Shown piece after piece: positions 53,442-63,028 of a DNA stretch of 64,000 nucleotides. The stretch is from NCBI RefSeq assembly GCF_003003275.1, contig NZ_PVTO01000007.1, positions 1-64,000 of the forward strand. Direction: 5' to 3'. Each line of letters starts with the position of its first letter. Position 1 is the stretch's first letter. Source of the DNA: Alkalibacterium olivapovliticus. Lineage in GTDB: Bacteria > Bacillota > Bacilli > Lactobacillales > Carnobacteriaceae_A. The notes beneath the pieces were generated by a model, which did not search any database, had not been told where the DNA came from, and saw nothing but the letters and a program-made list of their open reading frames with translations. The translations under genes and the position numbers were made by a program.

Positions 53442-54275
53442 ATGCCAACAGTTGCAGTAGCAGGTGGATCTAGAGAAGAAATACTGGAGCTCGCCCGCTT
53501 AAGTTATGAAGACTATAAGAATGATGTTAAATTTATTGTTTTCGACACTGAAGATAATATCGACACCGATGATGTCTGGGAGTACCGTCACTTTGAAACA
53601 GAAGAGGAAATGGTTCGCGAAACAGTCAAGAGTGTTGCTGACGACGAATCGGATATCTTGTTAAAGGGCGGCATTAAAACTCATACCTTACTGAAAGAGG
53701 TCCTTAAAAAAGAACATCAGCTTAAAACACAGGACTTACTGTCACATGTCGCGCTCGTCAATCTGCCTGCATTAGACCGTCAAATATTATTGACTGACGC
53801 GGGCATGAATATTGAGCCAACAGAAGATCAGCTGGCTCAAATAATAGAAAATGCGCTCAATGTCGGCCTTTCAATTGGTCTGACTCATCCAAAAATAGCC
53901 ATACTCAGCGCTGCAGAGAATATCAATCCTAAAATGGCGTCTTCTGTCATGGCTAAAAATATAACAGAACGTTTCAAGGAGCAAACTGATGCGACAGTAT
54001 TCGGACCACTATCACTAGATTTAGCCCTTTCAAAAGTGGCTGTCGAACACAAGCGGTTTAAAGGACCTATCGAAGGGGATGCTGATATACTGGTCGTTCC
54101 AGGTATTGATGCAGGTAATGCACTGTACAAGTCATTTCTGCTGTTTGGAGACGCCACAATTGGCGGAACAATCGTTGGAACAAAAGTCCCGATTGTATTG
54201 ACCTCTAGAAGCGATAAAGTCAGAAGCAAGCTATACGCATTAAAATTTGCACTGATGCAGATTGAAGACAAGTAA
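53442..54275 (+). CDS. ptb: phosphate butyryltransferase
   Basis: A 277-residue enzyme that converts (branched) acyl-CoA and phosphate to acyl phosphate and CoA. Family patterns are LLKGGIKTHTLLKEVLKKE, SHVALVNLP, ILLTDAGMNIEPT, LALSKVAVEHKRFKGPIEGDADILVVPGIDAGN. GGAGG precedes ATG 53442. First gene of ptb-buk-lpd-E1alpha-E1beta-E2, the same order as the bkd operon of Enterococcus faecalis. Confidence 0.95.
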   Translation: MPTVAVAGGSREEILELARLSYEDYKNDVKFIVFDTEDNIDTDDVWEYRHFETEEEMVRETVKSVADDESDILLKGGIKTHTLLKEVLKKEHQLKTQDLLSHVALVNLPALDRQILLTDAGMNIEPTEDQLAQIIENALNVGLSIGLTHPKIAILSAAENINPKMASSVMAKNITERFKEQTDATVFGPLSLDLALSKVAVEHKRFKGPIEGDADILVVPGIDAGNALYKSFLLFGDATIGGTIVGTKVPIVLTSRSDKVRSKLYALKFALMQIEDK

Positions 54276-54299
54276 ATCGTCAAATACAGGAGGATATAA

Positions 54300-55367
54300 A
54301 TGAAGGACCTTATTTTAGCACTTAATCCCGGTTCTACTTCAACCAAAGTTTCTCTATATAATGAGAAAACCGAAGTAGCGACCCAAACAATCAGACATTC
54401 CACTGAAGAGATTGGTCAGTATGAAGGTGTGATTGATCAGCAGGAGTTTCGCAAGCAAGTCATTCTGGCATTTATGAAAGATGAAGGGTTTACGCCTGAT
54501 GATCTGCGTGCAGTAGTGGGCCGGGGAGGATTGCTCAAGCCTATTCCTGGAGGGACTTATATTGTCGGAGAAGCCATGCTGAACGATTTGAAAGAAGAGA
54601 AGTACAATACTCATGCCTCGAACCTTGGTGCTATACTGGCTCATGAAATCGCAGTGCTGGGTGGTGTGGACGCATATATCGTCGACCCTGTAGTAGTAGA
54701 CGAGATGGCTGATGTAGCCAGAATATCCGGACTGAAAGGCATCGAACGCAGAAGCGTCGTTCATGCACTGAATCAGAAAGCTGTTGCAAGGAAAGTACTA
54801 GAACAGCAGAGTAAAGAGTATGAGACGAGTAATGTCATCGTAGCTCATCTGGGGGGCGGATCCAGTATTGCTGCTCATGAGAACGGTAAAATGATTGATG
54901 TGGTGAATGGCCTGGACGGTGAAGGTCCGTTTACACCTGAACGCACAGGTGGATTGCCATTGTTCGATTTTGCTAAAATGATTTTAAACGATCAGTTAAA
55001 TCTGACTGAGATCAAAAAGAGACTCGCTGGAAAAGGGGGAGTCAACTCGTACTTAAGTGAAATTGATTTACGGCGCGTTCTTGAGCGGATAAAGAATGGA
55101 GACGCTGAGGCAGAACTAATTGTGACGGCGATGACCTATCAGATCGCGAAAGCAATAGGAGAGATGGCGACAGTCCTCAAAGGAAAAGTCGATCTGATTA
55201 TTTTAACAGGCGGAGCAGCTTACGGACAATTTGTTGTAGAGCATATCGAAGAACGGGTATCCTGGATAGCTCCTGTCGCAGTCAAACCAGGTGAAATGGA
55301 AATGGATGCCTTATATGAAGGCGTGACACGTGTATTGAATGGAGAAGAAGAAGCGAGACAATACTAA
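54300..55367 (+). CDS. buk: butyrate kinase
   Basis: A 355-residue acetokinase-family kinase: acyl phosphate plus ADP gives the free acid plus ATP. Motifs are LALNPGSTSTKVSLY at the N-terminus, VGRGGLLKPIPGGTY, VIVAHLGGGSSIAAH, VNGLDGEGPFTPERTG and LIILTGGAAY. AGGAGG precedes the ATG, 24 bases after ptb. It yields one ATP per branched-chain keto acid oxidised. Confidence 0.96.
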   Translation: MKDLILALNPGSTSTKVSLYNEKTEVATQTIRHSTEEIGQYEGVIDQQEFRKQVILAFMKDEGFTPDDLRAVVGRGGLLKPIPGGTYIVGEAMLNDLKEEKYNTHASNLGAILAHEIAVLGGVDAYIVDPVVVDEMADVARISGLKGIERRSVVHALNQKAVARKVLEQQSKEYETSNVIVAHLGGGSSIAAHENGKMIDVVNGLDGEGPFTPERTGGLPLFDFAKMILNDQLNLTEIKKRLAGKGGVNSYLSEIDLRRVLERIKNGDAEAELIVTAMTYQIAKAIGEMATVLKGKVDLIILTGGAAYGQFVVEHIEERVSWIAPVAVKPGEMEMDALYEGVTRVLNGEEEARQY

Positions 55368-55387
55368 GAAAGAAGTGAGGGAACCAA

Positions 55388-56803
55388 ATGGCTATTGAAA
55401 CTGAACTGCTGATTTTAGGCGGAGGAACAGGCGGATATGTTGCCGCAATAAGGGCAGCCCAAAAGGGAATGGACGTGGTCCTCGTTGAGAAAGATAAACT
55501 TGGCGGCACCTGTCTGCACCGTGGTTGCATTCCATCGAAAGCGTTACTGAGAAGTGCCGAAGTGATAGATACACTAAAAAAGGCGGACGAGTTCGGAATA
55601 GAACTTAATGACACAGCAACAATCAATTACACTAAAATCAGAGAACGTAAACAGGCTATAGTCGACCAGCTTCATCAAGGGGTTCAAGGTCTTGTTAAGA
55701 AAAATAAAATCAAACTGGTACAAGGAAAAGGAGCTGTCCTTGGACCGTCGATTTTCTCTCCCGTTTCAGGGGCAGTTGCCGTTACCTTTAACGATCCGGA
55801 CAAAGAAGAAGAAATCTACGTTCCAAAAAAACTGATCATCGCCACTGGATCTGCACCGAGTACATTACCGCATTTGCCACTCGATGAAGAGATGATCTTA
55901 TCCTCAAACGGAATGTTTGAACTTGAAGAGCTGCCGGAATCGATGGCTATTATAGGCGGAGGCGTAATCGGAGTTGAATGGGCTTCTTTGCTGAACAGTC
56001 TTGGTGTTAAGGTAACCTTGTTTGAAGCACTTGACCGTCTGGTGGTCAACGAAAGCAAATCAATCTCCAAATCCCTGCTTAAGCAATTTAAACAGCGTGG
56101 GATTGATGTTAAAGTGAGCAAACTTGTTGAAAAGGCAGAAATAAAAGATGGGAAAGTAGCTCTGTCAGTCAAAGATGAAGCAGAAGTCCTGGAAGTGGAT
56201 AAAGTTATGGTCGCTATCGGGCGTAAACCGATTGTTGAAGGCATTGGTCTCCAGAATACGTCTGTTAAATATGATGCAAAAGGCATCAAAGTCAACGAGC
56301 ATTATCAGACATCAGAAAGTCATATTTATGCAATAGGAGATTGTATCGATACCCTTCAACTGGCTCATGTCGCTATGAAAGAAGGCGAACTGGCAGTTGA
56401 TCACATTGCGGCTGATACGAGTGAACCGATCAATTATGTCAACGTTCCAAGATGTACCTACTCCTCACCTGAAATCGCCAGTGTGGGTTATACAAAAGAA
56501 ACCTTGCCGAAAGGTAAAAAAGTTAAAACAGGTACCTTCTATTTTAATTCTAACGGGAAAGCACTGATTCATGGCCATTCAGATGGATTTGTAGAGGTGC
56601 TGAAAGATGAAGAGACGGATGATCTGATTGGAGTATCGATCATTGGACCGCACGCGACTGATCTGATTTCTGAAGTCAGCACGGCCATTTATATGGATGC
56701 CAGTCCGATTGAGATAGGTGAAGCGATTCACCCTCATCCGACATTATCAGAAGCCATTCAGGAAGCAGCTTTAGACGTGTATAAATTAGCGATTCATAAA
56801 TAA
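55388..56803 (+). CDS. bkdD: dihydrolipoyl dehydrogenase (E3) of the branched-chain complex
   Basis: A 471-residue flavoprotein that reoxidises the lipoyl group of E2 with NAD. FAD-binding GGGTGGYVAAI near 11-21, redox cysteines C42 and C47 in GGTCLHRGCIPSKA, NAD-binding IIGGGVIGVEWAS, and the active-site histidine pair near the C-terminus (IHPHPTLSEA). Twenty bases after buk; AAGTGAGGG precedes the ATG. Confidence 0.95.
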   Translation: MAIETELLILGGGTGGYVAAIRAAQKGMDVVLVEKDKLGGTCLHRGCIPSKALLRSAEVIDTLKKADEFGIELNDTATINYTKIRERKQAIVDQLHQGVQGLVKKNKIKLVQGKGAVLGPSIFSPVSGAVAVTFNDPDKEEEIYVPKKLIIATGSAPSTLPHLPLDEEMILSSNGMFELEELPESMAIIGGGVIGVEWASLLNSLGVKVTLFEALDRLVVNESKSISKSLLKQFKQRGIDVKVSKLVEKAEIKDGKVALSVKDEAEVLEVDKVMVAIGRKPIVEGIGLQNTSVKYDAKGIKVNEHYQTSESHIYAIGDCIDTLQLAHVAMKEGELAVDHIAADTSEPINYVNVPRCTYSSPEIASVGYTKETLPKGKKVKTGTFYFNSNGKALIHGHSDGFVEVLKDEETDDLIGVSIIGPHATDLISEVSTAIYMDASPIEIGEAIHPHPTLSEAIQEAALDVYKLAIHK

Positions 56804-56822
56804 GAAAGTGAGTGTGTAGATT

Positions 56823-57812
56823 ATGAGAAAACTGGAAGAATCTGGTTTAACAAAAGATGAAATCATTAAAGCTTACCGCCATATATTGCTTGGTCGTCGA
56901 CTGGACGAACGGTTGTGGCAGTTGACCCGAATTGGGAAAACATCCTTTAATATTTCAGGACAGGGGCATGAGGTTGGACAAGTCGCAATGGCAATGGCAT
57001 TCCAGCCTGAGAAAGACTACTTTTTGCCTTATTACCGTGACATGACAGCTTGTATGGTCTGGGGTATGACAGCAAAAGACATTATGCTGGGGTCACTCGG
57101 GAAAGAAGATGATCCATCTTCCCATGGGCGTCAGATGCCGAATCACTATGGTTCTAAAGAACATAACATCGTCTCGCATTCTTCCACTGTCAGTACACAG
57201 TTTCCACTGGCAACCGGAGTAGCTTATGGGGCACAGCTCAAGAATGAAGATTACGTTACATTGACAGCTACAGGTGAAGGATCTGCCAACCAGGGTGAAG
57301 TCCAGGAAGCCATGAACTTTGCTGGCGTCAAAAAATTGCCGCTGATATTTGTGATTGAAAACAATGGGTATGCTATTTCAGTGGGAACAGATGAACAATA
57401 TGCAAATGAAACAATGGCAGAACGAGGACCCGCTTACGGATTCCCCGGGAAGCGAGTAAACGGCAATGACTTTGTTGAAACCTATTTGGCCTTTAAAGAA
57501 GTAGTCGATAATGCGCGTAAGGGTGGCGGACCGGCACTCATTGAACTAATGGTGAGCCGATTGACCTCTCACTCAGCGGATGACGATCATTCCGTTTACC
57601 GGACGAAAGAAGACATTGAGAATTTAAAGAAAAATGATGGCCTGTTGTTCTTCGAGAAGCAGCTGATCGATGAAGGGTACCTTACCCGTGATGAAATGAC
57701 GGATATCGATGCAGAGCTCAAGAAAGCAATCAATCAGGCGACCGATGAAGCTGAAGAAATGCCTGAACCAACAGCAGATACGATCCTTGATCAGATATAC
57801 GCTGAAAAATAG
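56823..57812 (+). CDS. bkdA: branched-chain keto acid dehydrogenase E1 alpha subunit
   Basis: A 329-residue thiamine-diphosphate enzyme subunit. Visible blocks are RRLDERLWQLTRIGKTSFNISGQGHE, YYRDMTACMVWGM, the phosphorylation-loop-like region GRQMPNHYGS and the ThDP motif TGEGSANQGEVQEAMNFA with IENNGYAIS. It pairs with the E1 beta subunit encoded next to decarboxylate the keto acids of leucine, valine and isoleucine. AAAGTGAG precedes the ATG. Confidence 0.95.
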   Translation: MRKLEESGLTKDEIIKAYRHILLGRRLDERLWQLTRIGKTSFNISGQGHEVGQVAMAMAFQPEKDYFLPYYRDMTACMVWGMTAKDIMLGSLGKEDDPSSHGRQMPNHYGSKEHNIVSHSSTVSTQFPLATGVAYGAQLKNEDYVTLTATGEGSANQGEVQEAMNFAGVKKLPLIFVIENNGYAISVGTDEQYANETMAERGPAYGFPGKRVNGNDFVETYLAFKEVVDNARKGGGPALIELMVSRLTSHSADDDHSVYRTKEDIENLKKNDGLLFFEKQLIDEGYLTRDEMTDIDAELKKAINQATDEAEEMPEPTADTILDQIYAEK

Positions 57813-57836
57813 ACTTAGAAAGGAAGGAAGAAGCCT

Positions 57837-58823
57837 ATGGCAATGATGACGTACTTGGAAGCCATTCGAAAAGGAATAGAAGAAGAAATGGCTCGTGATG
57901 AAAAGGTAGTAATCTTCGGCGAAGACGTCGGAGGCGTAAAAGGAGGCGTATTTGGTGTAACCAAAGGGTTGGCTGAACAGTTCGGTGATGACCGCTGTTT
58001 CAATACCCCTTTAACGGAAGGTCAAATCGGTGGTTTAGCCGTGGGTCTGGGTTTAGTCGGATTCCGCGCAATCGGTGAATTTCAGTTCGCAGATTATATA
58101 TTACCGGCAGTCAATCAGCTGATATCAGAAGCTTCACGTATGCGTTACCGTACAAAAGGGGACTGGATCGCACCAATCGTTTACCGTGCACCTTATGGCG
58201 GTGGTGTTCGTGGAGGACTATACCACTCTCAAACAACAGACAAAGTACTATTCGGTCAGCCCGGACTGCGTATTGTGACGCCATCCTCGCCGCACGATGC
58301 AAAAGGATTGATTAAAGCGGCAATTCGATCAGATGATCCGGTCTTATTTTATGAACACAAACGATTATACCGACTGCTTAAAGAAGATGTATCTGATGAG
58401 GATTATGTTGTCCCGTTAGACAAAGCGAACGTGGTCCGTGAAGGAGATGACATCACCGTTATCGGGTACGGGATGGTACTGAACCATGCACTTAAAGCAG
58501 CAGAAACCTTAAGCAAAGAAGGGTTTGAAGCTGAAGTGGTGGACGTGCGGTCACTGTATCCCCTGGATAAAGAAACGTTAGTGAAAGCAGCGAAGAAAAC
58601 AGGGAAAGTCCTACTGGTTACTGAAGATAACCTGGAAGGCAGTATTATGAGCGAAATTTCAGCTATTATTGCAGAAGAAGCATTGTTTGATTTGGATGCG
58701 CCGATCAAGAGACTAGCCGGACCAGATTCACCAAGCATGCCCTATTCGATTGCTCTCGAGCGGGAATTTTTAGTAGATGAAGAAAAAGTAACGAATGCTA
58801 TGCGTGAACTGGCAGAGTTTTAA
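57837..58823 (+). CDS. bkdB: branched-chain keto acid dehydrogenase E1 beta subunit
   Basis: A 328-residue transketolase-like subunit: VVIFGEDVGGVKGGVFGVTKGL, NTPLTEGQIGGLAVGLG, EFQFADYILPAVNQL, APYGGGVRGGLYHSQ, VIGYGMVLNHALKAA and DVRSLYPLDKETL. Starts 24 bases after E1 alpha; AAGGAAGG precedes the ATG. Complete and typical. Confidence 0.96.
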   Translation: MAMMTYLEAIRKGIEEEMARDEKVVIFGEDVGGVKGGVFGVTKGLAEQFGDDRCFNTPLTEGQIGGLAVGLGLVGFRAIGEFQFADYILPAVNQLISEASRMRYRTKGDWIAPIVYRAPYGGGVRGGLYHSQTTDKVLFGQPGLRIVTPSSPHDAKGLIKAAIRSDDPVLFYEHKRLYRLLKEDVSDEDYVVPLDKANVVREGDDITVIGYGMVLNHALKAAETLSKEGFEAEVVDVRSLYPLDKETLVKAAKKTGKVLLVTEDNLEGSIMSEISAIIAEEALFDLDAPIKRLAGPDSPSMPYSIALEREFLVDEEKVTNAMRELAEF

Positions 58824-58836
58824 GGAGGATGTTTGA

Positions 58837-60210
58837 ATGAGTATTAAAATTATCGAAATGCCTCATTTAGGTGAGAGTGTCACAGAAGCCTCCATTGCTG
58901 TTTGGCTGGTTTCTGAAGGGGATAGAATAGAAAAATATGATCCGATAGCTGAAGCAGTTTCAGACAAAGTGACAACTGAAATTCCATCGAACTATTCAGG
59001 TATCGTGAAAGAATTTCTAATCGATGTGGACACAGATGTTGAAATCGGCACAGCAATCGTTAAGATTCAGACTGATGAAGATGGCGAAAATGACGATACC
59101 GCTGCTTCAGCCGATTCAGGCGATACACAGGATGAAAAAAGTGAAGAGTTCACTGATCATATTAACGAAGAAATCGATAAAGAAGCCGAAAAACGGCCAA
59201 TGGAGCGTCAGACAACAAGTGACGCCAGACAGTCAAGTTCTAAAGCATCATCAGATCAAGGAGAGCCAAACGGAGCCAGGTATTCCCCGGCAGTCATGCG
59301 TATTTCTCAAGAACGGGGCATCGATTTATCACAAGTAGAAGGCTCCGGAAAGCATGGACGGATCACAAGGAAAGATGTCTTGAATTTCGATTTAGAAACC
59401 CAGACGGCACCAACTGAAAAAACACAGCAGTCAGACGGTGCTGATGCGAAGCAGGAAGACAGACAAACGCCAGAAACAAGTAGAACCGCAGATGTAACGC
59501 GTACGTCCAATGGAGATGAAATCGTACCAGCTGACGGTATCCGTAAAGCGATTGCCAAAAAAATGGTACAGAGCACGACTGAGATTCCTCATGCCTGGTT
59601 GATGGTTGAAGCGGATGTCTCTAATATTGTCAAGTTAAGAGAACGGACCAAAGCCCAATTTAAACAACAGGAGGGCGTCTCATTATCATTCTTCCCGTTC
59701 TTTGTTAAAGCGGTTGTACAGGCACTGAAAAAACACCCGATCATCAATACATCATGGGACAATAACAGTATCATTTATCATAAAGACATCAATATTTCAG
59801 TTGCGGTTGCGACAGATGAACATTTATTTGTACCTGTGATCCACAATGCAGATCACTATTCATTAAGTGGACTCTCTAAAGAAGTGAATAGACTGGCGAG
59901 TCTGGCACGGGACGGAAAACTGAGTAGTGGGGATATTCAAGGCGGGACGATGACGGTCAATAACACAGGAAGTTTTGGATCGATCCAGTCTATGGGAATC
60001 ATTAACTACCCGCAGGCAGCTATTCTTCAAGTCGAAAGCATCACCAAACGATTCGTTCCGACCGAAGACGGTGGATTCAAAGCATCAGACATGGTCAATT
60101 TATGTTTATCGATCGATCATCGGATCATTGACGGTTTACAGGCGGGACGATTCTTACAGGATGTAAAAGATAACCTGAGCCGTTTCTCAGATGAATCAGA
60201 TCTGTATTAA
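58837..60210 (+). CDS. bkdC: branched-chain keto acid dehydrogenase E2 (dihydrolipoamide acyltransferase)
   Basis: A 457-residue acyltransferase in three parts. A lipoyl domain with lipoylated K44 (AVSDKVTTE) is at 1-80; a long Glu/Asp/Gln-rich linker holds a peripheral-subunit-binding domain at about 147-180 (YSPAVMRISQERGI, GSGKHGRITRKDV); and the catalytic domain from about 225 has the HxxxDG motif in SIDHRIIDG. It moves the acyl group to CoA and forms the complex core. AAGGAGG precedes the ATG. Last gene of the operon, followed by a terminator. Confidence 0.95.
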   Translation: MSIKIIEMPHLGESVTEASIAVWLVSEGDRIEKYDPIAEAVSDKVTTEIPSNYSGIVKEFLIDVDTDVEIGTAIVKIQTDEDGENDDTAASADSGDTQDEKSEEFTDHINEEIDKEAEKRPMERQTTSDARQSSSKASSDQGEPNGARYSPAVMRISQERGIDLSQVEGSGKHGRITRKDVLNFDLETQTAPTEKTQQSDGADAKQEDRQTPETSRTADVTRTSNGDEIVPADGIRKAIAKKMVQSTTEIPHAWLMVEADVSNIVKLRERTKAQFKQQEGVSLSFFPFFVKAVVQALKKHPIINTSWDNNSIIYHKDINISVAVATDEHLFVPVIHNADHYSLSGLSKEVNRLASLARDGKLSSGDIQGGTMTVNNTGSFGSIQSMGIINYPQAAILQVESITKRFVPTEDGGFKASDMVNLCLSIDHRIIDGLQAGRFLQDVKDNLSRFSDESDLY

Positions 60211-60212
60211 TT

Positions 60213-60249
60213 AAAAAAGGCAACTTCACTCTACTGAGTAAAACTGCCT
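60213..60249. terminator. bidirectional terminator between E2 and LysR genes
   Basis: AGGCA and TGCCT are the outer ends of a stem with a near-continuous inner pairing to ACTC/GAGT; six T flank it when read on the minus strand. Confidence 0.65.
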
Positions 60250-60255
60250 ATGCTT

Positions 60256-61143
60256 TTAATTTTTCTTGATTTCAGCAATAAGATCATCAATCGCTTTACT
60301 TGGGGCTTTATTTTTCTTCAAGGCTATTCCGATTGAAAAATAATCATTTTTATCGTTCAACGGAATCCACTTCAGCCCTTGAAGAGCTCCAATCGATTGA
60401 TATTCGATAGGAAGCAGACAGATCGAATCAAGATTCTGCAGGCTGTAAAGCAGTACCTGCAAGTCATCATGGTACATGACGATATTCGGCTCAAATCCTA
60501 TGTGACGGCTTCTTTCAAAAAGCATCTGTCCCAGCATAAAATTCTCATTTAATGTCGAGAACCGCTGGTCTTTTAAATCTTCAAATTTAAGTTCTTTATG
60601 ATGAGCTAACGGATTGGTATCTGGCATGACAACATGAACATTGTAACCTTTTGTTGACGTATTCAGTGCTTCAATCGTAATCAGATCCGATTGAGTATTT
60701 GGGAACGAGACAAGCCCGATATCCAGTTCATCATTAGCCAGCATCTTCTGGATTTTACGTGACCCGTTTTGAGTAATAATTAAATCGACATTCTGATGAG
60801 TGGCGATAAAACTGGAAATTTGTTCCATATATTGGACCGCGAATAAAATGGTCAAGCCTAATCGAATGGTTTCTTTTGTATCCGTTTTCATATGCTGGAT
60901 TTTATGTACTAAATCGTCAAATTCATCAACAATCTGCATTCCTTTTTTATATAACAACTTACCGGACCTAGTCAGATTAAACGATTTGTCATGTGGATTA
61001 AATAGACTAGTGTTCAATTCGGATTCCAGTTTTTTTATAGTAAACGACAATGTCGGCTGAGTGACGAAAAGATTGCGTGCAGCTTGAGAGAGATTTTTAG
61101 TGTTGGCGATTTCAATGAAATACTTTAATTGTTTGATATCCAT
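60256..61143 (-). CDS. LysR-family regulator
   Basis: A 295-residue LysR regulator: N-terminal winged helix (MDIKQLKYFIEIANTKNLSQAARNLFVTQPTLSFTIKKLE), effector domain from about 90 (IRLGLTILFAVQYMEQISSF; DELDIGLVSFPN). The gene lies between the bkd operon and leucine dehydrogenase and is divergent from the latter, so it probably controls one or both. The effector may be a branched-chain amino or keto acid. ATG 61143 follows AAGGATGG by five bases. Confidence 0.88.
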   Translation of the reverse strand: MDIKQLKYFIEIANTKNLSQAARNLFVTQPTLSFTIKKLESELNTSLFNPHDKSFNLTRSGKLLYKKGMQIVDEFDDLVHKIQHMKTDTKETIRLGLTILFAVQYMEQISSFIATHQNVDLIITQNGSRKIQKMLANDELDIGLVSFPNTQSDLITIEALNTSTKGYNVHVVMPDTNPLAHHKELKFEDLKDQRFSTLNENFMLGQMLFERSRHIGFEPNIVMYHDDLQVLLYSLQNLDSICLLPIEYQSIGALQGLKWIPLNDKNDYFSIGIALKKNKAPSKAIDDLIAEIKKN

Positions 61144-61306
61144 CTGAACCATCCTTAATATAGTGAGCTGATTTATTAATTATACATGAGATAATGGCGA
61201 TTTAGTCAAGAATTTAGAAGAACTCACTTTCTTCTCATCAGTTAGTAAGAATGAAGGCATACTCCTACTTATCAAAAAAATTATAAACAGAGAGGACGAC
61301 TATACA

Positions 61307-62410
61307 ATGGACATTTTTAAAGCCTTAAGCGAATACGACTACGAACAGATTGTTTTTATGAATGATGAGGAATCAGGATTAAAAGCCATTACGTGTATCC
61401 ATGACACCACACTCGGTCCTGGATTGGGCGGAACCCGTTACTGGACTTACGATAAAGAGGAAGATGCCATTCAGGATGCCATGCGTCTGGCAAAAGGCAT
61501 GACTTATAAGAATGCAGCAAGTGGCCTTCAAATTGGGGGAGCTAAAACGGTTATTATCAAAGATCCGAATAGAGAAGTCAACAAAGAAGCTCTGTTTAGA
61601 GCATTCGGGCGATTTGTAGAAGGATTGAATGGCCGTTACATAACTGCGGCAGACGTCGGAACAACTGAAATTGAGATGGATTATATCTATCAGGAAACAA
61701 ACTATGTCGCAGGAACAGGACTCAAACCTGGGACATCCGGCAACCCGTCACCTTCTACAGCACATGGGGTATACGTCGGAATGAAGGCAGCTGCAATGAA
61801 GGCATTCGGGTCAAATTCTCTTGAAGGAAAAGTAATTCTGATTGAAGGTGTTGGAAAAGTTGGCTATCTTCTTGCAGAAGAAGCATTGAACGAAGGGGCG
61901 CGCGTTATTGCCACTGATATTTTCGAAGGGCCGAGAGAGCGAGCTAAAGCTTTAGGCTGTGAGATCGTTGAAGCGGACAAAATGTTTGATATCAAAGCTG
62001 ACATTTATGCTCCCTGTGCAATGGGCGCTTCAATAAATGATGAAAGTTTGAAAAAAATAGAAGCAGCGGGAATCAAAGTCATTGCCGGTGCAGCTAATAA
62101 TCAGCTGGCTGAGACTCGACACGGAGATAAACTGGATGAAATGGGCCTTGTGTATGCACCTGATTACATCATTAATGCCGGGGGTGTTATCCAGGTAGCT
62201 GATGAGTTTAACGGTGGCTACAATAAAGGACGTGCACGGATGTCTGTTGACAGAATTTATGACCAAATCGAAAAAGTATTTAAAATAGCTGAGCGAGACG
62301 GCATTCCTGCTTACAAAGCAGCGGATATTTTAGCAGAAGAACGGATAGCAGCTGTGAGAAATACCCGCAGTATATTCACACGAGACACAAAATCTATTAT
62401 TAACCGTTAA
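61307..62410 (+). CDS. ldh: leucine (branched-chain amino acid) dehydrogenase
   Basis: A 367-residue Glu/Leu/Phe/Val dehydrogenase: GPGLGGTRYWTYDKEEDAIQDAMRLAKGMTYKNA includes the active-site lysines, followed by GGAKTVI, TAADVGTTEIEMDYI, the Rossmann GVGKVGYLLAEEALNEGA and GAANNQLAE. It oxidatively deaminates leucine, valine and isoleucine to keto acids that feed the BKD complex upstream. Here a LysR gene separates the two units. A GAGAGG site lies a little far (12 bases) before ATG 61307. Confidence 0.95.
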   Translation: MDIFKALSEYDYEQIVFMNDEESGLKAITCIHDTTLGPGLGGTRYWTYDKEEDAIQDAMRLAKGMTYKNAASGLQIGGAKTVIIKDPNREVNKEALFRAFGRFVEGLNGRYITAADVGTTEIEMDYIYQETNYVAGTGLKPGTSGNPSPSTAHGVYVGMKAAAMKAFGSNSLEGKVILIEGVGKVGYLLAEEALNEGARVIATDIFEGPRERAKALGCEIVEADKMFDIKADIYAPCAMGASINDESLKKIEAAGIKVIAGAANNQLAETRHGDKLDEMGLVYAPDYIINAGGVIQVADEFNGGYNKGRARMSVDRIYDQIEKVFKIAERDGIPAYKAADILAEERIAAVRNTRSIFTRDTKSIINR

Positions 62411-62430
62411 TAAGAAAATGGCTGCTTAAC

Positions 62431-62502
62431 AAGACGACACATCCGACTTTAGACTGCTGTGGAAATACTCATAGGCGGTCAATGGTTAGGTGTGTCTTTT
62501 TG
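62431..62502 (+). terminator. terminator after leucine dehydrogenase
   Basis: AAGACGACACATCC pairs imperfectly with GGTTAGGTGTGTCTT and TTT follows. Confidence 0.6.
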
Positions 62503-62549
62503 ATTCGGGAGATTTCACCTTAAATCAAAGGGGAATGAACAATTAAAAG

Positions 62550-62860
62550 GAGAGTTCAGCAAAGTCAAATGGTCATCTTAATCGAGTCTGCCAAAGAGAC
62601 AGCTAGTTGAGCAAACTCAAGAAGCGATGACTGTTGGGCTTGTTTAAGCAGAAGCAACTTGGGCAGACTCATGAGGTTTTTCCTTTTGAGTAAACTTAAG
62701 AAACAGATGCTTAGGTAAACCTGAGAAGATATTCTTTTGAGTTTGCTGAAGAGTGTTTCCCTTCTGCAAACTGACAGATAGTATGTGATTCGAGTAAACC
62801 GAACCTATAGAAGCTTCAGCAAAGATGGAGAGAAAAACATCTTGAGTTTACCGAAGGAAG
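62550..62860. repeat. array of GAGTAAACTTAAG-type motifs
   Basis: Between 62411 and 63028 there is no gene. About a dozen degenerate copies of a 13-base motif occur in both orientations, for example GAGCAAACTCAAG, GAGTAAACTTAAG, GGTAAACCTGAG, GAGTTTGCTGAAG, GAGTAAACCGAAC, CTTCAGCAAAG and GAGTTTACCGAAG. Spacing is irregular (about 10-35 bases). The organisation matches the array at 12476-12784 but the motif differs. Confidence 0.7.
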
Positions 62861-62985
62861 CAGGCACATTACATTTAGCGGCATAATAAGACAAAATGTG
62901 TGAACTTAAATCAGTCTTAGAAGGAAAAACTCGTCTGCTGACGAGTTATCTTAAAAACAACTGACTAGTACGGAAGATAAAAGGA

Positions 62986-62996
62986 CTATGCTATAA
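62986..62996 (+). promoter_or_regulatory. extended -10 promoter of pgeF
   Basis: A TATGCTATAAT stretch gives an extended -10 (TGN plus TATAAT) about 35 bases before the pgeF start. No good -35 was seen. Confidence 0.5.
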
Positions 62997-63028
62997 TGAA
63001 CTAAAAATTAGTAAGGTGGTTCGTTCAA

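Noticed and set aside
62550-62860. CRISPR array or tandem repeat gene
   Set aside because: Motifs vary in sequence and direction, spacing is irregular, and all frames are closed.
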